Assembly (NCBI RefSeq): GCF_003672135.1
Contig: NC_039516.1
Location: 3,083,838-3,147,837 of the forward strand
DNA length: 64,000 nucleotides
Reading direction: 5' to 3'
Origin: Ooceraea biroi
Taxonomy: Eukaryota > Arthropoda > Insecta > Hymenoptera > Formicidae
The position numbers and the translations under genes were made by a program. The notes beneath the pieces were generated by a model, which ran no database searches, was not told the origin of the DNA, and saw only the letters and a program-made list of their open reading frames with translations. Positions 11,801 through 21,279 of this stretch are shown piece by piece. How positions within the stretch are numbered: the first letter of the stretch is position 1; each line of letters begins with the position of its first letter.

Positions 11801-14800
11801 CAGCAGAATTGTTGGCCGAAGGCGGAAGAAGATTACCGGACGCTGGGCAAACCGCTTCCTCCTCCTCGCAAGATTCCTTATCGCGGAAACCCGAGTCGGA
11901 ACTCTGCTCATCGTCTGGCGTGGATAACTGCTTCCTTTCCTCTTCGTCGTCGTTTGATAACGGCTTTCGCTCTACCTCCACGTTTTCTACCGTAGAAAAG
12001 TTATCGTTGGCGGTATAAATCGAATAGGCGTTACAAAAGTGCGACGAGTCTGGTGTAGACACTGCGGTCACAGTGAGTTCTGGAGCGCTGGCGTTGGTCC
12101 GTTGAACCGACACATCCATGTACTCGTTGAATTCTGCTTCGTCCGAAAAACCCGGCACTTTATGCTCCAAAGCAGAGTCCAACGCGTGATTCCAAAGTAA
12201 AACGTCCACCGTATTGTGCTCGTCGGTCCCATCGATATTACTTGAAACAAAATGATCGGGAGAATTCTCGGTACTCTCCTTAGCAGTGGAAGATGTATCG
12301 CGTGCCTCGTGTTCCTCCTTCTTCACCGCTTCTTCGACGGAGGGCATTTGGTCAGGTACATAGCGAAGAAGGGGCAGATCCGGATCTCCTTTCGACACTT
12401 CGAGTCTTAGCACGTGCTTTTCGCTGCCGCGTGTGCTATCCGTGTTCGTATTGGACACTGCAGCGCTGTCGTTCTCCGGGGTTTTTCCCGCATTGTCGAA
12501 AGACAGTCGCAGAATCGGCGTATGACCCTGATCCATGGTCAGAGTCAGGAGTTTTGGCCGTTCCAAATTCTCCAGCGATCTGACTTTACTGGAAGTGTTA
12601 TTCGGCAGAGGATCACGTAACTTCTTTAACGCCTCGTCGAACTCGTCCGCGGGAACGGTATGTCTAAGGTCGCTCTCACTACCAGTCGCAGGTAGCTTCT
12701 TCTTGACACTTTTCTCGGACACTGGAGCTCCCAGTGACCACTCCGCGTCGGAATCGGGGTCGATATGTACAAGCACCATAAGGTCCGTGACGGATTTCGA
12801 CTTTTGTTTGACTTTTTCTGTATAGACACCCTGTTCGATGCGACCCTTCCAGCTTTCCTCCTCGGTTTCCGAGCCGGACTCCTGAAATACCGTGGCAGTC
12901 TTCAACCTCGGGATATTCTTCACCTGTTCGTCGGGTCCGAGGCGAAATGCGGACTGCAACGTATCCGTCGCCTGCACGTCGTCCACGATGTGAGTCCAGT
13001 AATCGGAATCGATGCTCCCGCGTAAATCTTGCAAGCTGGCACTACGCACGTGCTGCTTGCAAGCGTTATTCGCACGTAAACTCTCCCATCGCTGCTCGAA
13101 ATCCATGTGTACCGAATGCTCATTCAACATGATCTGCTTTACGTTGTCGAGAGAGGGCCTATCTTTTGCGTTGACGTTTAAACACACGCGAATCACCTGG
13201 AATATGTTCGGCGGACAATTGGTGAGATAACTTTGCAACAGCCGCGTACCGTTCGGCAAAAACTGTTTCTTCAGGGATAGGATCATCTGTATGATTTGCT
13301 CGTCGTTCATGTCGTTGTAAGGCCTCTCTCCCCAGCTGGCAATCTCCCAAAGCAGAACCGCGTAGCTCCACATGTTGGCCTGTGGCGTGATCTCCTGCGT
13401 TTCGATAGTGGTGTCCGTGCAGTTGAGACTTTCCGGTGCGGACCATCTAATAGGTAACGCCCGATCGCCCACAATGTAATAATCTTCGGGATATTTCTCG
13501 ACACCAATACCGTAATCTCCTAACTTGGCCGAGAGATCCGGGGCGACCAAACAGTTCCTCGCCGAGAGATCCGTGTGCGCGAAGCCGTGGTTGTGCATGT
13601 GCTTCAAACCGGCCGCGACTTCTATCGCGATTCGTATCGGTACGTTCTCCTTGGTGAGCGCCTCTCTCGACTTGACGTCGCGATTCGACAGCAGGAAACC
13701 TTTCAGGTCCCCGGCCGGACACGACTCGAATAACAGAAGGTACGGATCGGTTTCCAAGCAGAAACCGAGTAAGGCCAGAACGTTCTGATGGCGCAGCTTC
13801 AGATACGGCGTGGCCTCGCCGAGGAACCAGGCCTTCTCCCTGGTAGTCGCTTCCTCGGTAAGAATTCTCACGACTACGCCACCCGACTTCGGTATATCCT
13901 TCGACTGTTCCAAATCTGCTCGACCTTCAACTACTTTCCCGAACCATCCGTGACCTATCTCTCTGAGGTACTTCAATTTCTCTCTCGGCACATAAAGTTC
14001 GTTCGAGTTGAACCATTCACTGCACGGCTCCTGCAGAATAGAGTGGTCGGTGTCTTGATCGTCGCTGCGCGGTGCCGACAAAGGTATCGCTTTCGGTTTC
14101 GGAGTGCTCTTATTTCCGGACACGATGGTGTCCACAGGTAACGGTTCAAACTGCACTCTCTCGGAGGCGGCTAGTGTCCTAGAGACATCTAGTTCCAATC
14201 CCTCGACGGATCGATCGAATGCGCCTTCTTGTCCTATACTGCTCCCATCCTTGAATTCCTAAAAGAATAATGGCAAATGAAAGTATCGTTTCGCGTGCAT
14301 TTGCATTATTATTGTTAGCTTTGATGTAAAAATGAAGATTTGTCATATATACTATGCATGCTACTGGTTAACGAATGATAGTATGTCTAACGTCTATGTG
14401 TAACTACAAAATGAGTATAATCAAACGATTTCTTTAAAGTTTAGCTAGACATTATCTACATTAAATCATACAAAATTAGCCTTGCAATACTGTACAGTTA
14501 TGTGTAACGTCAATTGCATAGACTCCATCTATAAGAACTTATCGAACAAAAAAATAATTTAAATATGATTCATATATTATAATTAGATTATTATTTATAG
14601 ATTTACATAAAAACGTGCAAATTGTAGTTCATATAGACAGAGTCTCTTTTATTTCTAAGAGCAGCTGAATAATTAACTTTCTTTACATTCCCATTTTAAC
14701 TGATACTTTTTACACATCAAGATCATAAAAAAAACCTGCAATATCAATGTTACCTGATTGCATTTTTCTGCTTTGTCCTATAATTGAAAAATGCAGAGAC

Positions 14801-15417
14801 TAGCGTTAGAGCTGTGTGAAACAACGACATCACTCTTTCTATATTATTTACAAGACACAGGGATCTCTCAGACCTACCTGAAATCCCTTCGGTCTTCTGT
14901 GTCGCTGACAACAGAGACATCCGGCCAGAGTTAACGCTGTGGCAGTGACACTTGACAGCGCAATCGCATAACGCATCCAATAGTGTTCCCATTGCCAAGA
15001 ACGAGTGTGTGGTGAGTCTGTAACGATTACAGTAAAAGTGACTTAATGCTCATCTTGATGGCAATCTCTAGAATCATTGCTACAAACTATTAATCCCGAT
15101 TGAATTAATCAATTTGAATTCTCCACCTTTCTCTAAAAAAAGAAGAGAAAAGCGAGGTTACACCTTTCTGACTGCAGCACATGTATATATGTATACACAC
15201 GCACATGCACGCGTACATAGAAGACAGTTTAGAAAGAGGTGGCAAGAAACGGCTGTGTTGCTCAACACAGATCAAGCAGAATCGACATTTAACGGTAATG
15301 GCCCGCGGCTGTGACTGACGAGCTACTACCTGTGACGAGTGACGGGGGCACGGGGTAGGCTGCGATTATCGGTAGACCCACCCAGAGCAGCCAGCACGCG
15401 CGACGTAGGTTCCGCAT
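8893..15417 (-). CDS. Lemur-type receptor kinase LMTK (AATK/LMTK family), complete, 8 exons
   Basis: Exons on the minus strand: 15417-15330, 15017-14878, 14258-11077, 10983-10434, 10343-10137, 9823-9697, 9589-9518 and 9413-8893. Phases agree throughout and give 1,628 residues. Exon 1 encodes a signal peptide (MRNLRRACWLLWVGLPIIAA), and exon 2 a very short ectodomain and a transmembrane helix (about 45-66) followed by CLCCQRHRR. The kinase domain (about 170-450) has a glycine loop GHGWFGKV, HTDLSARN in place of HRDLAARN, GDYG in place of DFG, APE and a DRPS motif. The beta-3 position is Arg (VVVR, residue 207) where vertebrate LMTKs have Lys. A tail of over 1,100 residues follows, disordered and strongly acidic, ending with RYVSQFFPG and a stop at 8893. 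LMTKs are membrane-anchored kinases of endosomal traffic and neurite growth with Ser/Thr activity. The donor of exon 6 (gtacag) is weak and is the least certain boundary. Confidence 0.92.
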
Positions 15418-16505
15418 CGCGAGCCAAGTTTCTTTCTGATCGTCCGCGTTCAGGCAGGCTGGCCTAGGTCATCCTCGCGTCCCTCGGCGACGAGCCGCGC
15501 GAGAGGTAACGAGGTTGCGGCGGCAGCGCGTGCAAGTCGTAGGGAACGGCGGCACGGTGAACGTCGTCGCGCGACGACGCGTTCATAGTCCTCGCCTCCC
15601 CGCGTGTTCCTCGCGCCCTCGTAACAGCGGCAGCGCTGGCGAAAGCTGGTGGCGACGCGCACAGCACAGACACGACCCACCCGGACCGGGCATGATACGT
15701 TACGCCACTAAACTCTACCGACACTGGAAGGCGCACTCGCGCGCACAACGTGCGGGGACATGGTTGCTCCTTTTTTTTACGTCGTGCACTCGCGTATCAG
15801 TCTCGTGCAGGAGAGTCGTGTGGGGAGGAGAAAGCGTCGACGAGTAGTCCCGTGCTTTTTTTTTCTTTCGCGCTGGCCGCACCGTGCGTGCGCATCGAAC
15901 GCATCGTACAATCTCCGACGGAAGTTTAATCGGTGTTATCGGCGTTGTCCATGAATAATAAATCGCTGGAACGAGTGACGGATTGGCCATGAATCGCAGG
16001 CAACTTCGGGTGGTGTCCGTGCGCGGGTCGTGGCGAGCAATTTGCCCGACGCGTCAGAATTGGAGCAGCAACATGGCGCGGCCAATCCGATCCTTCGTCG
16101 TAGCTTTCACCCGCGTTTGGTGATAAACCGAGTCTGATGCGGGATGATCACCAATCTGAAGTTATCAACGAAGAGTGAACAAGTGCGAGTGAACGTGCGC
16201 GGATTCGGCGGATTATAATTTGATGAATACTGGCGAATCTTGATTGAAATTACGGAGTACTGCCAATATATTCAACATCTTCGCTGCACCTGGAAGACAT
16301 GAATGGCATTGAACAGGCTAATCTTCTTCTTCTTCTTCTTAGTGTTAAATGGCACCCGATCCCTTTCAGGTTCGATACGGCCAATTGCAAAAATGAGTGA
16401 AATACAAAATACGAAATAACAAGTTGAAAAAAAAAACTCGGAACAATCGTTGTGCACCTGACGACTGTCCCCTTCGGAATGAAAACAGGCTAATCGAATG
16501 TCGAG
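15418..16505. promoter_or_regulatory. Divergent LMTK / SAMTOR promoter region
   Basis: GC- and CpG-rich DNA between two divergent start codons (LMTK at 15417 on minus, SAMTOR at 16506 on plus). It must contain both transcription starts and 5' UTRs, although a start for either gene inside an upstream intron is possible. No TATA box is evident for either gene, which fits a CpG-rich broad promoter. Several open frames here (for example 15515-15847 on plus and 15464-15748 on minus) look like composition artefacts. Confidence 0.5.
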
Positions 16506-17734
16506 ATGGCGACCGAAGAGCATAAACGCCTGTCCGATGTTGTGAAGGAAACTCATCTCTCGTTACGCGCCGAGTGTCGTCGATATGGAGCCCAGACGGC
16601 GTGGGAGCGTCATATGGCGCGAAATGATGTTTTGCAGGTGTTTTATTTTTTTTAAAGTTTTTTTATCCTTTAGATACAGCTATCTGATTGGCTAATCTGG
16701 CAAATACTTGAAATTTATATTTAAAATAATTTTATAAGAACGAATTATGAATACCGGCCTTAAAGTTGCGTTTTCCGAAATTTAAATAAAAATATATAAA
16801 TATTTTATTCCAGAAATATGCGGCATCCATGCAAAAGTTGGCCACCGAATGCTGGGCGGATAACAATTTAAACTCGAGAAACGGAACCTACTGCAGAATG
16901 GAGTGGATAAAGACTCAGTGCAAGGACTACTTTCTCAATGGCGGTAAAGAGAAGTACGACGAACGAGAGCAGGACATAAGTACAAAGATCATCCTGGAGA
17001 AGACCAGTGATGAAGATCGCAAAACTCAGCAGGAGCCAACACACGTTAACGATAGGTTGCAAAAGTTTCACGAACGGAAGATATCCATCCTGGATGTAGG
17101 TAGCTGCTACAATCCGCTGAGCGTTGACGATGCGTTCGACGTCACCGCGATAGATCTCACGCCTGCAGCGGGAGTCCTTCGATGCGATTTCTTGAACGTC
17201 GCGATTGGAAGGGAGACCGTTCTCTCGCCAGACTCGCGCGAAATCCATCAGCTATCCGCAAGCTCGTTCGATGCAGTCGTGTTCTCCCTGTTACTGGGAT
17301 ACATGCCGTGCCCGAGGCAGAGGTACACCTGCTGCAGGAACGCGTACGACGTGCTGAAGAGCGGCGGCGCGTTGATCATCGTGAGCCCGGACTCGAAACA
17401 CGTCGGCGCGAACGCAAAGCTGATGAAGTCCTGGCGGTACACGCTGAGCAAGTTGGGATTCATGAGGATCAGGTACGAGAAGCTGCGTCACATTCACTGC
17501 CTGGCATTCAGAAAGTGCCGGTGCAAGGCGGTGGCGACGCGGTGGGCCGATCTGCAATGTTTCTCCGAGGACGAGGAGAAGTACATGTCTGAAACGGAAA
17601 TGTTCATTCCGCAAGATTTTCAAGATATTTGTCCCCAGGGGAGGCAAGAAGACTTGGACAAATACGATGAAACCGAATTAGTGGACGTATTCTCGGAATT
17701 GCCGTTTGACGATGAAGCGCCAAGTGATTTGTGA
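16506..17734 (+). CDS. Samtor: SAMTOR / BMT2 homologue, S-adenosylmethionine sensor upstream of mTORC1
   Basis: Exons 16506-16637 and 16814-17734 (phase 0 intron, donor gtgttt, acceptor ccag) encode 350 residues. The start gives MATEEHKRLSDVVKETHLSL, matching the helical N-terminus of human BMT2/C7orf60 (KLSGVVKSVHRRLR). An EWIKTQCKDYFLNGGKEK block follows, then a class I methyltransferase fold: motif I LDVGSCYNP (about 137-145), the acidic AIDL (about 156-159), CDFLN (about 168-172), VVFSLLLGYMPCPRQRY and LIIVSPDSKH. In flies and mammals SAMTOR binds SAM and, when SAM is low, binds GATOR1/KICSTOR and restrains mTORC1; the family is named after a yeast 25S rRNA methyltransferase. The SAM-binding signature looks intact. 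The C-terminus is acidic. The RpL28 start site follows within about 270 bp. Confidence 0.95.
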
Positions 17735-17999
17735 ACGTTCACGTGGATTAAAATATTTTGCAGGTGTTTCATACGCAAATTGGAGTTTTACAGTTATTAA
17801 CTACGTATTATTTATGTATACTATGTAATATATGTATATATGTAAGAATTTCAGAGAAAATATACTGTTATTTTTTTAGTAAAATTTGTTAGTAAAATCC
17901 TCATCTCCTAGGGAGAAATCGTTCGTCACTAACGTCAGATGGCACTAAGATCACAGAGAAATGTTGAGTTCCTGCTACGTGTAATATAATCGATGTTGT

Positions 18000-18055
18000 T
18001 TCCTTCGCCATCTTGAAGAATTCTTTCGTGTGGTATCTCTTCGCTGGTACACGTG
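18000..18055 (+). promoter_or_regulatory. RpL28 transcription start and non-coding first exon with TOP-like 5' end
   Basis: A pyrimidine-rich TCCTTC at 18001-18006 resembles the TCT initiator / 5' terminal oligopyrimidine tract of ribosomal-protein genes. A short untranslated exon follows, ending at 18055 before a strong gtgagt donor at 18056; it splices to the acceptor at 18344-18345, ten bases before the ATG. The exact start base is inferred. Confidence 0.6.
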
Positions 18056-18355
18056 GTGAGTACAATTTTCTCTTTATTATTTGAGTTTTATTAATACTTC
18101 ATTCTGCTAAAATCTTATTCTACTTTTGTGCATGCTACTTTTTCTGTACTATTTAACATTTTTGCAGTATCGCAATATTCCCGAAAAATTATCTTCTTTT
18201 CAATCCGCGTGTGATATAACCTATCGACGTACTTTGTACGATTTAATTAAATTTATCCTTTGCTTACTATTCGCGTAAACAAGAAAACACGTAATTATGA
18301 TAAAAAGTAACGCGTAATGATTGTAATGCATAATGTTCATAACAGGGAGTCCAAG

Positions 18356-18953
18356 ATGTCGTCGCACTTGAATTGGATGATAATTCGCAACAACAATGCC
18401 TTCCTTCTCAAGAAGCGCAACATCAATAAGCCCTTCTCCACGGTTCGTAGTATGCGGTAGCTTGCAAATTTCAAAGCTACTTAATTGCAGTTACTTGAAG
18501 AACCATGTGATAAGATAAACGTATAAAAAATCATGTAGGAGGCCAACAATTTAACCAATCTGAGCAGTTTCCGCTATTCCGGGGTGGTCCATCGCAAGAG
18601 CGTAGGTATCGTCGACACTCCTGATAAGAAAGGATTCACGGTCGTCTACAAAAAGGCTAAGGCAATCAACAAGCCTGCCAAGGCCACCGTGAAGAGCACA
18701 ATGAAGGCAGGTGCTCGTCGTTCTCTTCACAAGTTGAAGGTTCTCCTCAAGAAGAACAAGTATCGCGTAGATCTTACCAAGGTATGTGAATGGGCCGATT
18801 ATCGTCGCTGAGGTAGCAGGTAAATATCGTTTCAATACTAAAGCTCTGCAATGCGATGTTTTCTAGGTTGCACTGCGACGAGCTAGCGCGGTTCTGAGAT
18901 CCCAGAAACCCCTCCCCGCTAAGAAAACGCGAACGGCTAAAAAGGCTGATTAA
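18356..18953 (+). CDS. RpL28: Large ribosomal subunit protein eL28
   Basis: Coding exons 18356-18442, 18539-18781 and 18867-18953 (87, 243 and 87 nt, all phase 0) encode 138 residues, the usual size for eL28. The family pattern is clear: MSSHLNWMIIRNNNAFLLKK at the start (vertebrate MSAHLQWMVVRNCSSFLIK), NNLTNLSSFRYSGVVHRKSVG in the middle, KNKYRVDLTKVALRRASAVL near the end and a lysine-rich tail ending KKAD. It is a component of the 60S subunit. The ATG follows a non-coding first exon. Exon 1 ends in an unusual donor (gttcgt), but the splice is required by the protein. The C-terminal region is highly basic. AATAAA at 19059-19064 could end the transcript. The snoRNA array starts about 0.5 kb downstream on the same strand. 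Confidence 0.97.
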
Positions 18954-19488
18954 TTTGTATCATTTATTAAATACACGTTTAAATGTAACTTCTCATGGGC
19001 GACATGTTCTGTGAAGTAAAGGTGCTTTCAGCTTGTTGAGCAATTTGTTTTAAAGTGAGAATAAATTATGTTGCACATCTATACTTTGCAGACATGTCTG
19101 AGATAATATTTTTTATATTAATATCTGTAATGTATGTTAGTTACGTTATAAAAATTTGTATTAAGGTAAGCATGTACATCCTTTTAAGGTAAATTAATGT
19201 TTCATAAACAACTTATCTTATATTTTGTGGAGTCTTCATTTTCAGATTAATAAAAATATTGAAGCGTATCTACAGTAGATTAATCGACAGGAACCATAAT
19301 TATTAGGAAAATTTTATTTAATTGCTATTTGATATGAAGATAAATGTTGAAAATGAAGATATCTGAATGCAATCGTTAAGATATATGAATGCTATAATTT
19401 CTATAATATTTTCTAACTAATTATTATTTATATAAATTTATAATTTAAGCAAAGAAATAATATGTTAACACGCTTATTTTATTATTAG
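18954..19488 (+). other. RpL28 3' UTR and upstream region of the snoRNA host
   Basis: Contains the RpL28 polyA signal (19059-19064). A TATAAAA at 19147-19153 is followed about 30 bp later by a pyrimidine start-like CCTTTT (19180-19185), which could be the promoter of the snoRNA host. Alternatively the array may be transcribed as an extension of RpL28; the sequence cannot decide. No first exon with certain ends could be placed. Confidence 0.35.
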
Positions 19489-19588
19489 GTTATTTGGAAA
19501 ATCTTCAGTCAGTGGAGCGACGTTTAAGGTTATGTGTGTGAAGGTATGTGTTCTTTTATATAATTTTATTCATTTTGTTTAGATTTTA

Positions 19589-19652
19589 CTGCAATGATGT
19601 TCACCCAGCTCTCTGAATGCCATGATTATCTCATTTGCTACTTCTGATCACA
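19589..19652 (+). ncRNA. C/D-box snoRNA type A, copy 1
   Basis: C box ATGATGT (19594-19600), D' CTGA (19613-19616), C' with ATGAT (from 19622) and D box CTGA (19644-19647), in an intron with the D box 68 nt before the 3' splice site. The guide before D (ATTTGCTACTT) is complementary to AGTAGCAAAT of large-subunit rRNA. The D' guide (CACCCAGCTCT) has drifted from the CACCAAGATCT of sister copies. The ends are estimated as 5 nt beyond the boxes. Confidence 0.78.
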
Positions 19653-19796
19653 TAAAGCAAACTTGTATGAATAATGTTGCTAAATAGAAATTATATATGC
19701 TCTTCTATTTTTCAGATTCGCTACAGTTGTGAGACTCTTTATAAGATTGAGAGGTAATTTTCAATTTTTTTATTACCTAAAATATGTATTAATATC

Positions 19797-19868
19797 TAAA
19801 AATGATGATTCTTACTATCACCAAGATCTATGAATGCCATGATATACAGTATTTGCTATCTGATTTAC
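19797..19868 (+). ncRNA. C/D-box snoRNA type B, copy 1
   Basis: C box ATGATGA (19802-19808) and D box CTGA (19860-19863), with a degenerate D' ATGA and C' ATGAT. Guides: CACCAAGATCT before D' and CAGTATTTGCTAT before D. The latter matches rRNA TAGCAAATA, shifted two bases from type A, so a different target nucleotide is predicted. The D box is 69 nt before the splice acceptor. Confidence 0.8.
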
Positions 19869-20030
19869 ATTAATTAAAAATATTTAAGAATATACTAATA
19901 TCAAAATATTAATATAATTATTTTATTATTAGGTTATTTGCAAGGTCTTCAGTCAGTGGAGCAGCAGTTAAGGTTGTGTATGAAGGTATGCGTTCTTTTA
20001 TGTAATTCTGCTCATTTTGTTCAAATGTTA

Positions 20031-20102
20031 TTGAAATGATGCTCCAATTTACACCAAGATCTCTGAATGCTGTGATTATCTCATTTGCTACTTCTGATCA
20101 CG
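20031..20102 (+). ncRNA. C/D-box snoRNA type A, copy 2
   Basis: C box ATGATGC (20036-20042), D' CTGA (20063-20066) and D box CTGA (20094-20097), with the D box 68 nt before the acceptor. This copy keeps both guides: CACCAAGATCT before D' and ATTTGCTACTT before D. It is the only type A copy with the intact D' guide and a canonical D' box. Confidence 0.78.
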
Positions 20103-20246
20103 TAAAGCAAACTCGTATGAATAATGTTGCTCAATAGAAATTACATACGCTCTTCTATTTTTCAGATTCGCTACAGTTTTGAGACTCGTGATAAGCTGAC
20201 AGGTAATTTTCAATTTCTTTTATTATGTAACATATGTATTAATATC

Positions 20247-20318
20247 TAAAAATGATGATTTTTACTATCACCAAGATCTATGAATGCCATGATATACAGT
20301 ATTTGCTATCTGATTTAT
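20247..20318 (+). ncRNA. C/D-box snoRNA type B, copy 2
   Basis: C box ATGATGA (20252-20258) and D box CTGA (20310-20313), with the same guides as type B copy 1 (CACCAAGATCT before the degenerate D', CAGTATTTGCTAT before D). The D box is 69 nt before the acceptor. Confidence 0.8.
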
Positions 20319-20482
20319 ATTGATTTGAAATATTTAAGAATATACTAATATCAAAATATTAATATAGTTTTTTTATTATTAGGTTACTCGTAAAATCTTC
20401 GGTCAGTGAAGCGGCGTTTGAGATTATGTGTGTGAAGGTATGTGTTCTTTTATATAATTTTATTCATTTTGTTTAGATTTTA

Positions 20483-20547
20483 CTAAAATGATGATACACC
20501 CAGCTCTTTGAATACTATGATTATCTCATTTGCTACTTCTGATCCTG
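20483..20547 (+). ncRNA. C/D-box snoRNA type A, copy 3
   Basis: C box ATGATGA (20488-20494) and D box CTGA (20539-20542), 72 nt before the acceptor. The D guide ATTTGCTACTT is kept. The D' region reads CACCCAGCTCT with TTGA instead of CTGA, so the D' guide is probably inactive. Confidence 0.77.
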
Positions 20548-20722
20548 TGCACGAAGCAAACGTATGTGAATAAAATTGTTCAGTAAAAATTACATGTACT
20601 CCTTTGTTTTTTAGATTCGCTAAAGTTTCGAGATGAACTGGTGGGAGAGATGAACTTAGGGCAATTAAATGACAAAATTAATAGGTAATTTTCAGTTTTG
20701 TATTCTACAATATATTAATATC

Positions 20723-20794
20723 CGAAAATGATGATTCTTACTATCACCAAGATCTATGAATGCCATGATATACAGTATTTGCTATCTGATTTAT
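20723..20794 (+). ncRNA. C/D-box snoRNA type B, copy 3
   Basis: C box ATGATGA (20728-20734) and D box CTGA (20786-20789), with both type B guides intact. The D box is 69 nt before the acceptor. Confidence 0.8.
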
Positions 20795-20958
20795 ATTGAT
20801 TTGAAATATTTAAGAATATACTAATATCAAAATATTAATATAGTTTTTTTATTATTAGGTTACTCGTAAAATCTTCGGTCAGTGAAGCGGCGTTTGAGAT
20901 TATGTGTGTGAAGGTATGTGTTCTTTTATATAATTTTATTCATTTTGTTTAGATTTTA

Positions 20959-21023
20959 CTAAAATGATGATACACCCAGCTCTTTGAATACTATGATTAT
21001 CTCATTTGCTACTTCTGATCCTG
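20959..21023 (+). ncRNA. C/D-box snoRNA type A, copy 4
   Basis: C box ATGATGA (20964-20970) and D box CTGA (21015-21018), 72 nt before the acceptor. I found no difference from copy 3 across this stretch, so it is a very recent duplicate. The D' guide is again the drifted form. Confidence 0.77.
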
Positions 21024-21201
21024 TGCACGAAGCAAACGTATGTGAATAAAATTGTTCAGTAAAAATTACATGTACTCCTTTGTTTTTTAGATTCGCTAAA
21101 GTTTCGAGATGAACTGGTGGGAGAGATGAACTTACGGCAATTAAATGACAAAATTGATAGGTAATTTTTTAGTTTTGTATTGCATGATGCATTAATATTC
21201 A

Positions 21202-21279
21202 AAAGTATGATGATTCTTATTATCACCAACAAGATCTATGAGTGCCATGATTATACAAAGTATTTGCTATCTGAATACT
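21202..21279 (+). ncRNA. C/D-box snoRNA type B, copy 4 (divergent)
   Basis: C box ATGATGA (21207-21213) and D box CTGA (21271-21274), 73 nt before the acceptor of the last exon. The D guide core TATTTGCTAT is kept, but the D' guide carries an insertion (CACCAACAAGATCT) and other changes, making this the most diverged type B copy. Confidence 0.72.

Larger units (their letters stand above)
20383..21160 (+). repeat. Near-identical tandem duplication of snoRNA units 3 and 4
   Basis: From GTTACTCG at 20383 and 20859 the two copies run almost identically through two exons, type A and the following intron, with a 476-bp period. In the second exon I see only single-base differences, such as CTTAGGG versus CTTACGG. 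Confidence 0.9.

Noticed and set aside
19340..19400. Possible decayed type A snoRNA upstream of unit 1 (ATGA...CTGAATGC)
   Set aside because: It lacks a C box, a guide and a D box at the right spacing; similarity is limited to CTGAATGC.
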